From contig NHZP01000023.1 in the NCBI GenBank assembly GCA_003313425.1, positions 372,001 through 436,000 of the forward strand: 64,000 nucleotides of DNA, given 5' to 3'. Within the stretch, counting starts at the first letter, position 1; each line of letters begins with the position of its first letter. This DNA comes from Pseudopyrenochaeta lycopersici (Eukaryota > Ascomycota > Dothideomycetes > Pleosporales > Pseudopyrenochaetaceae). Below, in pieces: positions 54,601 through 64,000 of this stretch. The translations under genes were made by a program, and so were the position numbers. The notes beneath the pieces are model-generated. The model saw only the letters and a program-made list of their open reading frames with translations, had not been told where the DNA came from and searched no databases.

Positions 54601-57394
54601 CTATTTGCGCCAATAAGTCTGCACAAACTCATGTGCCCAATCAATAACGCCAGCTTTCCAATCCCCCATACTCTCCTCAATGAGTCTCTCAAACTCCCTA
54701 CCAGCTTCATTCTCCCCTTTATCCAGCCACATCCTCTCCTGTACCTTCCTAACTGAGCCCTCTCGCTCAATCTTGATGTCTGGGATGTTTGCGCCCTGCA
54801 TGAGCGCAAACAAATTCAGCAATAGATTGCTAGACTTGCGGAGGGTAGACCAAGCGGTAAACGCATATGATTTGAAGGCCAGGAAGTTGGCGTGTTGGGG
54901 CCCACCCATGCCCTCGATGAGCTGAAGAGGTAGTTTCATTTGGGGAGCGAAGGGCTTGGGGTCGCGGCCGAGGATATAGCCAAAATCTACATGGAAAAAA
55001 CGACCATCAGGGGCGAGGAGGAGGTTGTCAAGATGTCGGTCACCGACACCTAGTAAGTATGTGATGACGCAGTAGCCCGCGCACGACTTGATGTAGGTGT
55101 CCATTGCTTCTTTTCTCACACCTAGTGGAGCAGCATCGTCGGGATTGTTGTCCCGTAGGTATGCGAGCAGAGAGCCTTTGTGCTTTTGAACTGCCGCGGC
55201 AATGGACATTGAAGGTATGAACTGGAATGCACCTGCAGATGTGGAGGTAGCGAGGATTCGATATGGTGTCAACTTTAGGTCTAGATTCTCTTTTCGAAGT
55301 AGTCGGTCCATGAGAGTGATGATTTGGATGACGAGCTGGTCTTGCCGTAGGTCATCGCCAGTTTTAAATATTATGGGGTATTTTGTGTCGGTTGTAGTCT
55401 TGAAGTTGAGGACCATAGGGAGAAGCGAGGATTTTAAAACATTACAGTCATCGGTATGAATACCAGTAATGAAGACAGAAGGATCAAGAGGCAGGGGTAG
55501 CGGTTCGAAATTGGTTAACTCATTCTTTGGGTCTGCCAGCGCTTTCTTGAGACGGGCGAGCTTTGTAGGGCGATCGCCACCGCCGAACCGTACATCTTTC
55601 GAGATCTTTGCAAGAACGGTAAGGAGTTCTCCTTGTCGGCGGAAAGTGTTTCGTGTCTCGACGCCGTTCGGTGTCTTCTCAAGCTCGACCATGAAATCGT
55701 ACTCGACCTTGGCAAACAGATCACGGTGCTCGGGCTCTTGATCGTTGCTAAAGTCGCTAATCTCGACCATCAAGTACCAATGGAAGAAATTACCTAGAGT
55801 AAAGCTTTCTGCTGCACGAGTGACCAGAAATCGTGCCAGGGAGGAGTCGTCGCCTTCTCCTGGCGCTTCATATTTTAAGGCTTGTACGAGCTGCAAGAGA
55901 TAAAGCTGCAACTCCTCGTCATCGGCTTTCTTGAGGCGCTCGACAGCGTAGCTTCGAACGCCGGGGTGGTCAAAGTGGGGACCGAGCAGTTCAAGCGCAT
56001 CGTCGACGTCGATCTCCGCCCACTTGTCCAGCAAAGGGGTAGCTTGCCGTGCTTCTCTAGGGCTCTTCCAATTCACGCACTTCACGAACTTGGTTAAAGC
56101 TCGCTTATCACGCAACAGGAAGTATCTGAACTTCCAGATGTCGTCTCGCTCGTGAGATGTGATTTCCTCGAGCGGGCCCTTCGCCATGAGTAGGTTGAGC
56201 TTGTCACGGACATGCACGTTCGGCTTTCTGTCCCGGTCTAGTGAGTCTGTCTGTTGGCTACGCATCAACTCGCGGTGTTTGTCTTCGGCAGGATTAACTC
56301 TGCGTCCAATCTCAGGGTCGTATATCTTAATAAGTCGACCTGCGTCGGCATCGCCATAGCCTACACCATCAATATCTATACCAGGTCCAAACGATACTTC
56401 TGGTGGCGGTCGTAATCTAATATCTGCCTCTGCGGGCAGTCGCAAGTCTGAGACAGGGGGTGGAGGGTACTCCACATCCGTGAATACGATTGCGTGGTCG
56501 AAGCGTGGGAGCTCAATGTCTAGATAGAACAATTCCTGCTCATCGTCATCGGCAGAGCCATTTGTGCCATTCGACTTACTCTGACGGCTCAACGCCGCTG
56601 CCTCGGCCTTGAGCGCCTCGTTCCGTATCTTCATCATCTTCTTATAGACGAGTCCGTCAAGCCAGGTGTTGGTCGGAAGGTCGCCCATCTCCTGCTTCTT
56701 CAGGAGCGTCTCTAGTCGCTGCATCTCGGCCACTTGCTCGTCGACCGCATCCTGCACCACCTGTGCTTTTCTATTCTTTCGCGCGGGGGGTATTACCCAG
56801 GGCGTGGTGGTGTTGGTCAAGCCATCTGCTGCCTTGAAGCGATGTATTCTACAGCGTTGCCTGCCCTTCTGAAGGGTATTGTCCTTGTCGAAGAGTGGTA
56901 TCGTGGTGCCTCCAAAGGGCACAGCGTGCAGGTTTGAGTCGTTGTCTTCGGCAGGCGACAGATCCCATACAGTGATTGCTATCTGTGCCGACGCCGGCAG
57001 ATTGGAGTAGGTGACTGGCAGCTGCAGCCACTCGTTCCATATGCGCGCATTCTTGAAAGACTTGTAGGCGGTCTGCACCGGGACGGTGAGGGGCTTGCTG
57101 TCGGCCCATATTTGGGCGGTGACGTATAGCTCAAAGTGCGGGCTGTCGGCTGTACATCAGCACCGCTCTCCTCGCACATGGTGAGGGGCAACCCACTTGA
57201 CGTTTGAAGCTCTATGCCTCAGGTCTGGGCGCTTGAGGAGCACAGAGTACGGGATAGGCTTCTGGTTTCCATCCAGACGGTCGCTGTGTCCAGCTTCAGC
57301 ACATGCTCGCGGTGAATGGCAGGCAATCTCACACTCGAACGTGGACCGGCAGCTCGGTCAAGTCGAGAGACGTGGCAAAGTTGAAGGCTTCCAT
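54601..57394 (-). CDS. VPS34: Phosphatidylinositol 3-kinase Vps34
   Basis: Exons 57394-57333, 57283-57197 and 57142-54601 give 896 aa. Vps34 makes phosphatidylinositol 3-phosphate on endosomes and autophagic membranes, in complexes with Vps15 and Vps30/Atg6. The C2 domain starts MEAFNFATSLDLTELPVHVRV and includes YSVLLKRPDLRH and VQTAYKSFKNARIWNEWLQL. The helical (PIK) domain is around DIWKFRYFLLRDKRALTKFVKC. The lipid kinase domain has FKTGDDLRQDQLVIQII, the catalytic loop GVGDRHLDNLL and the activation segment start FFHVDFGYILGRDPKPF. The protein ends WAHEFVQTYWRK, the conserved membrane-binding C-terminal helix. The two short 5' exons are supported by frame and by the conserved C2 start. 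Confidence 0.95.
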
Positions 57395-57628
57395 GGCGCT
57401 GTTCTCCTGCCGCATGCCATGGGAGAGGGCAGGGACATGCTCGTCTCTCAGATAACACGCGGGGCGAAGGCGGCGTGATGCGCGTCGGCACGTGGTTGCA
57501 GGCCGCCGCTTAATTAGCGCGATTTCGCCTGAGCCTGGGGGGCAGCCGCGCTCAGAGACAGCCTTCCTGAACGCAAACACAAATCTCAGTTGGCGGCCTG
57601 CGTCTGTCTCGACTTGCGACGAGTCGGC
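57395..57628. promoter_or_regulatory. Short bidirectional promoter, VPS34 and NSE4
   Basis: Only 234 bp separate the two divergent start codons, so both genes should share regulatory DNA here. The stretch is GC-rich with TTAATTAG near its middle (57511-57518). No TATA box is clear. Confidence 0.7.
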
Positions 57629-59257
57629 ATGGCGCGTCTCAACACCCGCCTCTCTGCCACGCCCCAGCAAATACGCTCGTCGACTGTCGACTCGCTGTAT
57701 CGCGACCCCTCGGTTGCGCCGCAAAGCCAACGCAATGCCCGCTCTTCCACCTATTCGGTGATAAGCCCTTCGCGGTCGATGAACTCTGATAAGGAAAATG
57801 AACAGCCAGAAACGCGTGAAAACACCCCCCAGCCCACCAAAGCCCGGGGGTTGTCTGGCGCGCCTGCACGAATGCCCACCCCAGATTCGGGCCCAACACC
57901 GGGCGGCCATGGCAACAAGAGGCGGCGAACGGGCAATTACAACATGGCCCAGCCCCGGATATTGGAGGATGAGCCAGAAGAGGAGGAGGACGACGACGAC
58001 GACGAGGACCAGGAACTCACACAGCCCCAGCCTGAGCCCGAGGATGAGGGCGACCTGCGATTCTACAACCCAAATCAGGATCCTGACCAACGGCGAGTAC
58101 TACGTGCGAGAATGCGCGAGCATCAGCGCACCGTGGATGGTGAGTTTGCATGTGAAGCCGCCAACGCCGCAAAACAACACTGACTGGCGCAGAAAACCGC
58201 GATGAGATGGTCAAGCCGAACAGCAAGCTTCTCGATGCCCTCAAGACGCAGAACAGTCTTTTCGTAAAAGTGCGGCAAACCGCTGATGCCGCCCTGGATT
58301 CGCGCTTCCTGGTCAATGCCAGCGAATTGGCCGGAAAGAGGCTCAATAACAGCTTGCAAGGGAATGCGGGCATAGGCATCGACTTGGATCATTTTGTATC
58401 CAAATGCATATATTTCATGAAATCCGGAGGCCACGCCGCCGGCGATCAAGACGCAGTCGCAATGCCAGTTGCAGACGCTGAGGAAGACGAAGACGAAAAC
58501 GGTGACGGTCTCGATTGGGCCCTGCTAGGCCGACAAGCTTGCTTTCCTTCCAACAAACGGCCGCCCACCTCCAGCTTCCTGCTTGGTCCCTTGTCTGTGC
58601 AGAAACGTGTCCGCACAACCCAACGAAAAGCCCGATCGCAACGACAGCCCCTAGGGCCGGCAACTCGACCACAGGAGATCAAGGAGGGCGACATCCAGCA
58701 ATCCGAGAACTCCAATCTGTCGCATCTTGTCAAAGGCATCAAAACTCGTCTGTCAGAGCACATTGAGAATGGTGGCGAAGCCATCTACAACGAGCTGTCT
58801 CAAATTCCAGACGACCAACGCAGCGACGAGGATGCTGTTGCAGCCTGCAGGCGCTTCAGAGTCGCCCAGACAGAGGATGGCGAGGGCGCTGTCGGTTTGC
58901 TTGACTTTGCCATCAATCCGTATGACTTTGGGCAGACAGTTGAAAATCTCTTCTATATTAGCTTCCTTGTCCGAGAAGGAAACGCCAAAATCATCAAGGA
59001 TGATGATGGGCTTCCTCTGCTCAGTAAGTCAAATGCATCGCCTCAGCGAGTCCGTCTTAACGTGAGTAGTTCCGGAAGAGCCGCACGGTCTGTCTGACCA
59101 ACGAGAAAAGAACATTCAGAAGCATCAAGCTGTCTTTAGCATAGACTACCCGACTTGGCAGATGTTCATCGACGCCTTTGATATTACGGAGCCGCTCATC
59201 CCGCACCGCGAACAAGAGGAAGCAAACGTCGGCTCCGGAGGCTGGTATGCCGGATGA
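57629..59257 (+). CDS. NSE4: Nse4, kleisin subunit of the SMC5-SMC6 complex
   Basis: Exons 57629-58139, 58193-59061 and 59120-59257 give 505 aa. Nse4 bridges the Smc5 and Smc6 heads and binds Nse1 and Nse3; the complex acts in DNA repair and replication fork stability. The N-terminal ~150 residues are disordered with an acidic run of Glu and Asp. The conserved N-terminal kleisin region reads NPNQDPDQRRVLRARMREHQ, then LFVKVRQTADAALDSRFLVN and IDLDHFVSKCIYFM. DGLDWALLGRQACFPSNKRP follows. The C-terminal winged-helix part includes INPYDFGQTVENLFYISFLV and HQAVFSIDYPTWQMFIDAF. The third exon is chosen because the donor GTGAGT at 59062 joins in frame to the conserved KHQAVFS. Confidence 0.93.
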
Positions 59258-60979
59258 GCTACAATTTATATGATGCTTTCGTTGCAATATACGATTGTCA
59301 ACGTTGTCGCTGGAGCACCGCCTCTCCATTCCCGCTGATGTACCATAAATGGTGCGTGTGGCGGAACCGTGCTAGCACGAACAAGCGTTCTTTACTTTCC
59401 AGGAGCCCAATCATCTTGTTTCCAAGGCGCACGCAATTACTGGTCCTTCGTGTGTTGTTCGGTCGGGAAGGCGAGAGGTTTGATCTATGATGCACGAGGA
59501 GTTCAGGGTCGGTTTCTGGTCCTCTTTGGTTCATCACTATTTGGCATGGCTTTTTGATACCCACAACATTTTTAGTTTTACGCTGGTAGCATTTGCCGTC
59601 AGAGGGATGCTACATAGACGAGAAATCATAATCATGACTTGAGTATTTTTGCAAGATACTTGGTTATTTTCTACCTTCCCGGATCATTCCTGCCGTCGTC
59701 ATCGATTAGATATCGTGTTGTTGAGAGCCACTGACCGCCCCTGATGGGTTACGTCATATTGTACTGTCAAGCGGTCAAAGCGGCGCCCAAAATAATCACT
59801 TCATTATCTGTTCAGAGACAATCGCACAGCAGTAGAAAGCTAACAAGGAAGCGACTAAGACATAGGCTCAGAAATAAACCGTGCCCTAAAAGACTTTGCG
59901 ATATGAATGCGCCAAATTAACCATGAGGAAGGATAAATGCTCTAGATGTTACTATGGTCATAAATTTATGTCAAGAGGAATCTTAGCGTTTCCCGGCACT
60001 AAGATCGCAGGGAGAGCGTCACTATCTTGAATAATGACAGAAAATTCTCGCAATCTCTGCTATTTGGCAGGCTTGTACTCTTCAAATTGTCTTGAAAGGA
60101 CAGGCATTTGATTCCACAGACGGACGTGCCCTATAGACGGTTATCCTTTGAGGTGAAGATTTGCAGATTATCTCATTTTGGAATTCACGGGTGTTGATGC
60201 CAGTGCGGCCTCTCTTGCCGATGCTGTTATTAACGTGAATAACTTTTGACTTGACTAAGGTAACAACTTTACATGAGTGATTTTAAAGCCGGATGACTCG
60301 GCGACAGATACTGAACACGTGATGGCTAAACATAAACCGCCCCAAAATAGGAAAAAAGGACTCTCCAAAACCAAGATCACAAGATGCATGAAGTTTTTTC
60401 CCTCGAATCGTTGTCATGCATAGCCACTCTCGAGTGCGTTATTTGAAAACCTGTGAGGTCGAAGAACCCTTAGGGTGGCGACACCCAAGCGAGAAATGCG
60501 AACACGAGCCTGCTCTCACCGTTCCGAAAACTTGTTGTCTTGCTCCTCGACAGTAGAATCACGAATAGCACGCGGACATGACAAGACAGTGAATCCCGAC
60601 CGAAATGCTTACCAGTAGCCGAGAGCGACGTAATTGTCCGATCGACAGCCCGGCAAGGCAGACACAGGAAGGGGAAAAATACCGCCTGTCAGCCTTGTCT
60701 CCATTACCACCTTTACTCATACAGTCCTTGCACGCAATTATGCTCAGTATCTGAGTATTTTGAAAGCATATAAGTGAATCTTTGGAAGAATCATCTTCTA
60801 TATCTTCAACTTCGCGCTCCAGTAGTAGGCCAAGTAAAATATAGTCAACCCACCATATTGAGTACATCCCTGTTTAGTTGGTGTACATCCCTACTTTTTA
60901 CTCTCCCCAACCCTCAATCTACGATTTCCAGACCCATTTTTTTTTAACATTTGGTCGAATAAGTAGCATCGCATTTGGT
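59258..60979. other. AT-rich gene-poor stretch
   Basis: About 1.7 kb with lower GC than the genes to the left. Short frames only. Around 60310-60420 a basic stretch reads in one frame but is soon closed by stops. It may be a relic of a coding sequence, but I cannot name it. Confidence 0.45.
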
Positions 60980-61463
60980 ATGGCAGATAGACAGAGTGAA
61001 GTCGAACCGACTTTTGAGCCGCATGAGGAGCCACACTGCTTCTCCGAAAGCCACGGCATTATCACAACTACAATGATTGATATTCCTGGATACCGAGTCG
61101 TTAAAGTTTTAGGGACTGTCTACGGCCTCTCAGTGCGCGCTAGGAATATTGTGACCGGAACGTGGAGCGTGATGAAGGCGATTGCAGGAGGAGAGCTAAA
61201 GGCAAGCACCAGCATAATTTGCAACGATAATCTAAACAGACGTGACAATTTTGATCAGTGGCTTTCGCTAATGTGCGGTTTAGGCTTTCACAAAGCTCAT
61301 GTATGTTTCGAGAGACCATGCGGTTGAAAGAATGATTGGCGAATGCATGTCTCGCAACGGCAACGCTATCATCGCGCTCAAGTTTGACACAAGCGAGTTG
61401 ATGGGCTTTGCGCAGGTTTGTGCTTATGGCACTGCCTGTATCGTCGAGAAAATCGAAGAATGA
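60980..61463 (+). CDS. YbjQ/UPF0145-family protein
   Basis: Exons 60980-61201 and 61284-61463 give 133 aa. The product matches the YbjQ/UPF0145 (DUF74) family, common in bacteria and archaea and known in fungi. The fold is a small pentameric ring; function is uncertain, with heavy-metal binding suggested by annotation. Visible marks are GIITTTMIDIPGYRVVKVLG, GLSVRARNI, IAGGELKAFTKL, RDHAVERMIGECMSRNGNAI and FDTSELMGFAQVCAYGTACIV. The two exons only join in the family frame with a GC-AG intron. Without it the protein ends in an unrelated tail at 61327. The 30-residue N-terminal extension is acidic and has His and Cys. The gene sits alone in AT-rich DNA. Confidence 0.82.
61202..61283 (+). other. 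GC-AG intron of the YbjQ-like gene
   Basis: The donor is AAG|GCAAGC and the acceptor GTTTAG|GCT, 82 nt apart, with a branch-like GCTAAT upstream of the acceptor. It joins GGELK to AFTKL, the order expected in the family. No GT donor gives this join. Confidence 0.75.
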
Positions 61464-64000
61464 GGAGCAAACGCTGTGACTATTAATGTACGTATTCCTC
61501 TGCTCATCATGCTATTGTTCATGTATACGCTCTTTCAGAATACATTGCTTCTCTCTTAGCTTAGGCATTGGTTTATTCCTCCACTCCGAGTGCCTGCAAC
61601 AATCTTAATACATATTTTTTCTCGCTAGCTGTCAATAGCCCTTACGAACATGTACTCATCCTCTCAAAACAAAAATCAGTAGTTTACCATGAACTTCCTA
61701 AAACAGCTTTTATAATATCTACGCTTGCCTTGTTTCAATTGCCATAGCTATCGCGTGATATTTATGAAGTGAAAACTTCATTGGGTGATAACGTTTAATA
61801 CTATGACTGAAATTCCTCTAAAAGTTTTCTTCGATTCATTGCCTTTCCCTGTAGTGGGTTGGTACGAAAGTCTCAATGTCTTGGCTTTATTGTCCTGAAG
61901 AGGTTTATAATATTCACACGAAGGCAACGCATCAATCTTCACCAAGAGAAGTCAGATTTAATTGTTTTATCAGGTCGCAACATACACCTATACAAAGGAC
62001 CCTTCGCAGTACAAGATTATCATCATGCCCTTGCCTTTGCCTTGCATCGTCATGAGAATATCAGCCCACCTGCCAAACCATAAGCTGAAACACCAAGCTT
62101 TAAAGTGCCTTAAACGTTATTCTCCCACGCTATCGCCAAACTATTAGCAAGTATCCTACCTTTCTCCTCGAACAATACAATCTCAAGCATAAACTTACGT
62201 ACGCTTTTTCTATCTACATCAACGCACTCCAAATGGTAATGCCAGACATATCCAGCTCCCAGTCTCCATGAGAGAAGGTCTTCAGCTTATCATTAATGAA
62301 AATATAACAAAAGCGCTTCAGACGAAATGGACAGCACAATCGACGGGCCAACAAAAGTATATCAGCCCACCGTGTCCCAAAAGCCTGCCGAATTTATCAT
62401 TACCTTCAGGAATTCACTCATGCGAGATGAGAGACGCAATATCATGAGATAATTGGACTTTCTGATGACTTATCTGCTACTACAAAGAATATCTTATGGA
62501 CCTTTTTGATTTTTATATCGAGGTCATTATGCTGCCTAGCGCCAGAATAAATACAAAGATGATCATGGTAAAGTCGAGGCCTTAGTCAGGAGGGACACTG
62601 TCATCAAGAAGCACAGGGAGGCCGAGTGGAACGTCCAAGTCAGTGGAGATGTTGGTATACTTAACATCGTGTTGAACGGTGATACAATGGAAGAGGCCAC
62701 AGGCGGACCTGAAAACCGAAACAAAGAAGTAGTAGAGGAGTAGGTCTTGGCCGCATCACTTCTTTGCTGTGCTAAGAAGCACCTTGTCTAAGTCCTTCAA
62801 GGCAGCTTCGGCTTCGGCGCCCAACTTTCAGGTCTCGCTTGGTCTAAACGACGTCAGCGACAACATGAGTGCTGCATAGTTCTGGGTAAACAGTGTCAGG
62901 CTAGAGGTCTCACTGAAGATTTTGAAATTGGAGGAGAAAGTATTGGTTGTCAAGGATGAAATTGGAGCTAAAGTGGATGTGACGAACGCCAAGGGGTAAT
63001 TTTGTTTTCCAAACCCAAAGCCAAACCTTACTATCAACATGAGGAAGGCTCAAAACATGCTTGAGAAGGCCACACCTCTTCCGCCAGCGGCCTGTCCTCA
63101 AACACTCATGGCAAGACTACTTGCAAGTTTGGAGCAGACCGCTCCAAGATAAGGACTGCCACTTATCACAGGTAACCGGTAGCCGACTTATTACGCTGAG
63201 TCCGCTGTCAAAGGCTCGAACTGTTCACTGAAATGCGAGACCGCTTAGAAATGATGTAGTTCAAAAGTGTGGCCACGATGAGGGTAACAGTGGGTGTCAC
63301 GTCATCCAACGAATGCGGCAACAACGACCAGCTGCCGAACAACCAGAACCGCGACCATGCTCAGAACGGTTCATTTGTGTAGCCCAAAGAGAGGCCGTAG
63401 CGGTGGATGCGGACGGAAAATGGTGGAGGCAAAAAGAATGGCGGCGTACAGAAGCAAACTCCTTGCGGTGAGTCGGCACCAAGATCAAAAGTGTCGCAAC
63501 TCAGTTGAGCCCATGGACAATCCAAGAAGAATGGACGTGCTCTAGGTAAAGTCTCGTGTGCATGGATCAAAGTCCTGGAAGTGAAGGGGCTCCATTGGTC
63601 CTGGGTGGAAGAGAGTGCGTATGGTCATGACAATCCTGGGGCCTCAAGGAAATGCCTGGATGATTCGTGTATTGCATACACAGAGACCGTGTTCAACTAG
63701 TTTGCTGTCAGATTTCATGTTTGAAGTCATAGACTAGATTCGTGCCAAATCAAGCCTGTTGGGGCAGGCTACGAATATAGGTTGAATAAGTTATCCAGAA
63801 GGAAACATACTGGAGTCATGTGATCAAGATCATGGTAATAAATCTCAGCGGACGCGACTCAAGCGACTCGGAACATCGTTTGGAAAAGAAACGAGATATC
63901 CGAGGCATTCGGGCTCCGCTCTCCGTTAATTTCAACGTTGTTGGACTTCGTTGGAGTCGCCGGGAAGCAGACAGATCTACAACTGGGGCACGTATTGGCG
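61464..64000. other. AT-rich gene-poor stretch with possible gene remnants
   Basis: About 2.5 kb with no intact gene recognised. One plus-strand frame at 62560-62742 reads KVEALVRRDTVIKKHREAEW and on to a stop, preceded in frame by a TAG. Another stretch with coding-like make-up lies at 62320-62450, and an 83-codon frame at 63294-63545. These pieces could be parts of a decayed gene, but they match nothing I know. Confidence 0.4.

Overview
The window is nuclear DNA from a filamentous ascomycete (Pezizomycotina). Dothideomycetes, perhaps Pleosporales, is my best guess. The grounds are a velvet regulator (VelB), a PTH11/rhodopsin-type membrane protein, HET-domain coding sequence, a fungal Nse4, Vps34 and Loa1, and short introns (about 45-90 nt) with fungal branch sites of the type CTRAC. 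I rebuilt the genes by joining open frames at splice sites. Every spliced model given here has an exon total divisible by three. None is checked against RNA.

Layout. 0.8-4 kb: a rhodopsin-domain membrane protein and a YSA1-type Nudix hydrolase, both minus. 6.4-10.6 kb: a single-pass membrane protein of unknown role and squalene epoxidase (ERG1), both plus. 11.3-15.6 kb: CTP synthase and velB, both minus. 18.2-19.2 kb: a Bin3-type RNA cap methyltransferase. 19.2-23.8 kb holds no gene I can support. 23.8-24.7 kb: a DUF1349-like protein. 26.7-31.0 kb is an accessory block with a broken AAA+ ATPase and a broken HET-domain gene. 31.5-32.8 kb: SDS22. 35.8-44.2 kb: a PSR-type phosphatase, a LOA1-type acyltransferase and a kinesin-14, all plus. 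45.5-59.3 kb is a dense housekeeping block: MTE1/Dbl2, RVS167, a DUF6601-like protein, a small secreted protein, a four-span membrane protein, VPS34 and NSE4. From 59.3 kb on, the DNA is AT-rich and gene-poor, with one small YbjQ/UPF0145 gene.

The genes do not form a biosynthetic cluster. Some loose themes appear: lipid and membrane traffic (ERG1, LOA1, VPS34, RVS167), genome maintenance (MTE1, NSE4), protein phosphatase control (SDS22, PSR) and nucleotide metabolism (CTP synthase, Nudix).

The most unusual signals are in gene structure. The CTP synthase gene needs a 52-nt intron with AT-AC ends (ATAAGT donor, CAC acceptor) and has a 10-nt micro-exon. The YbjQ gene needs a GC-AG intron. In the AAA ATPase relic, all six premature stops can be explained by C-to-T changes, as expected of repeat-induced point mutation. 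I did not find a clear new multi-gene system.
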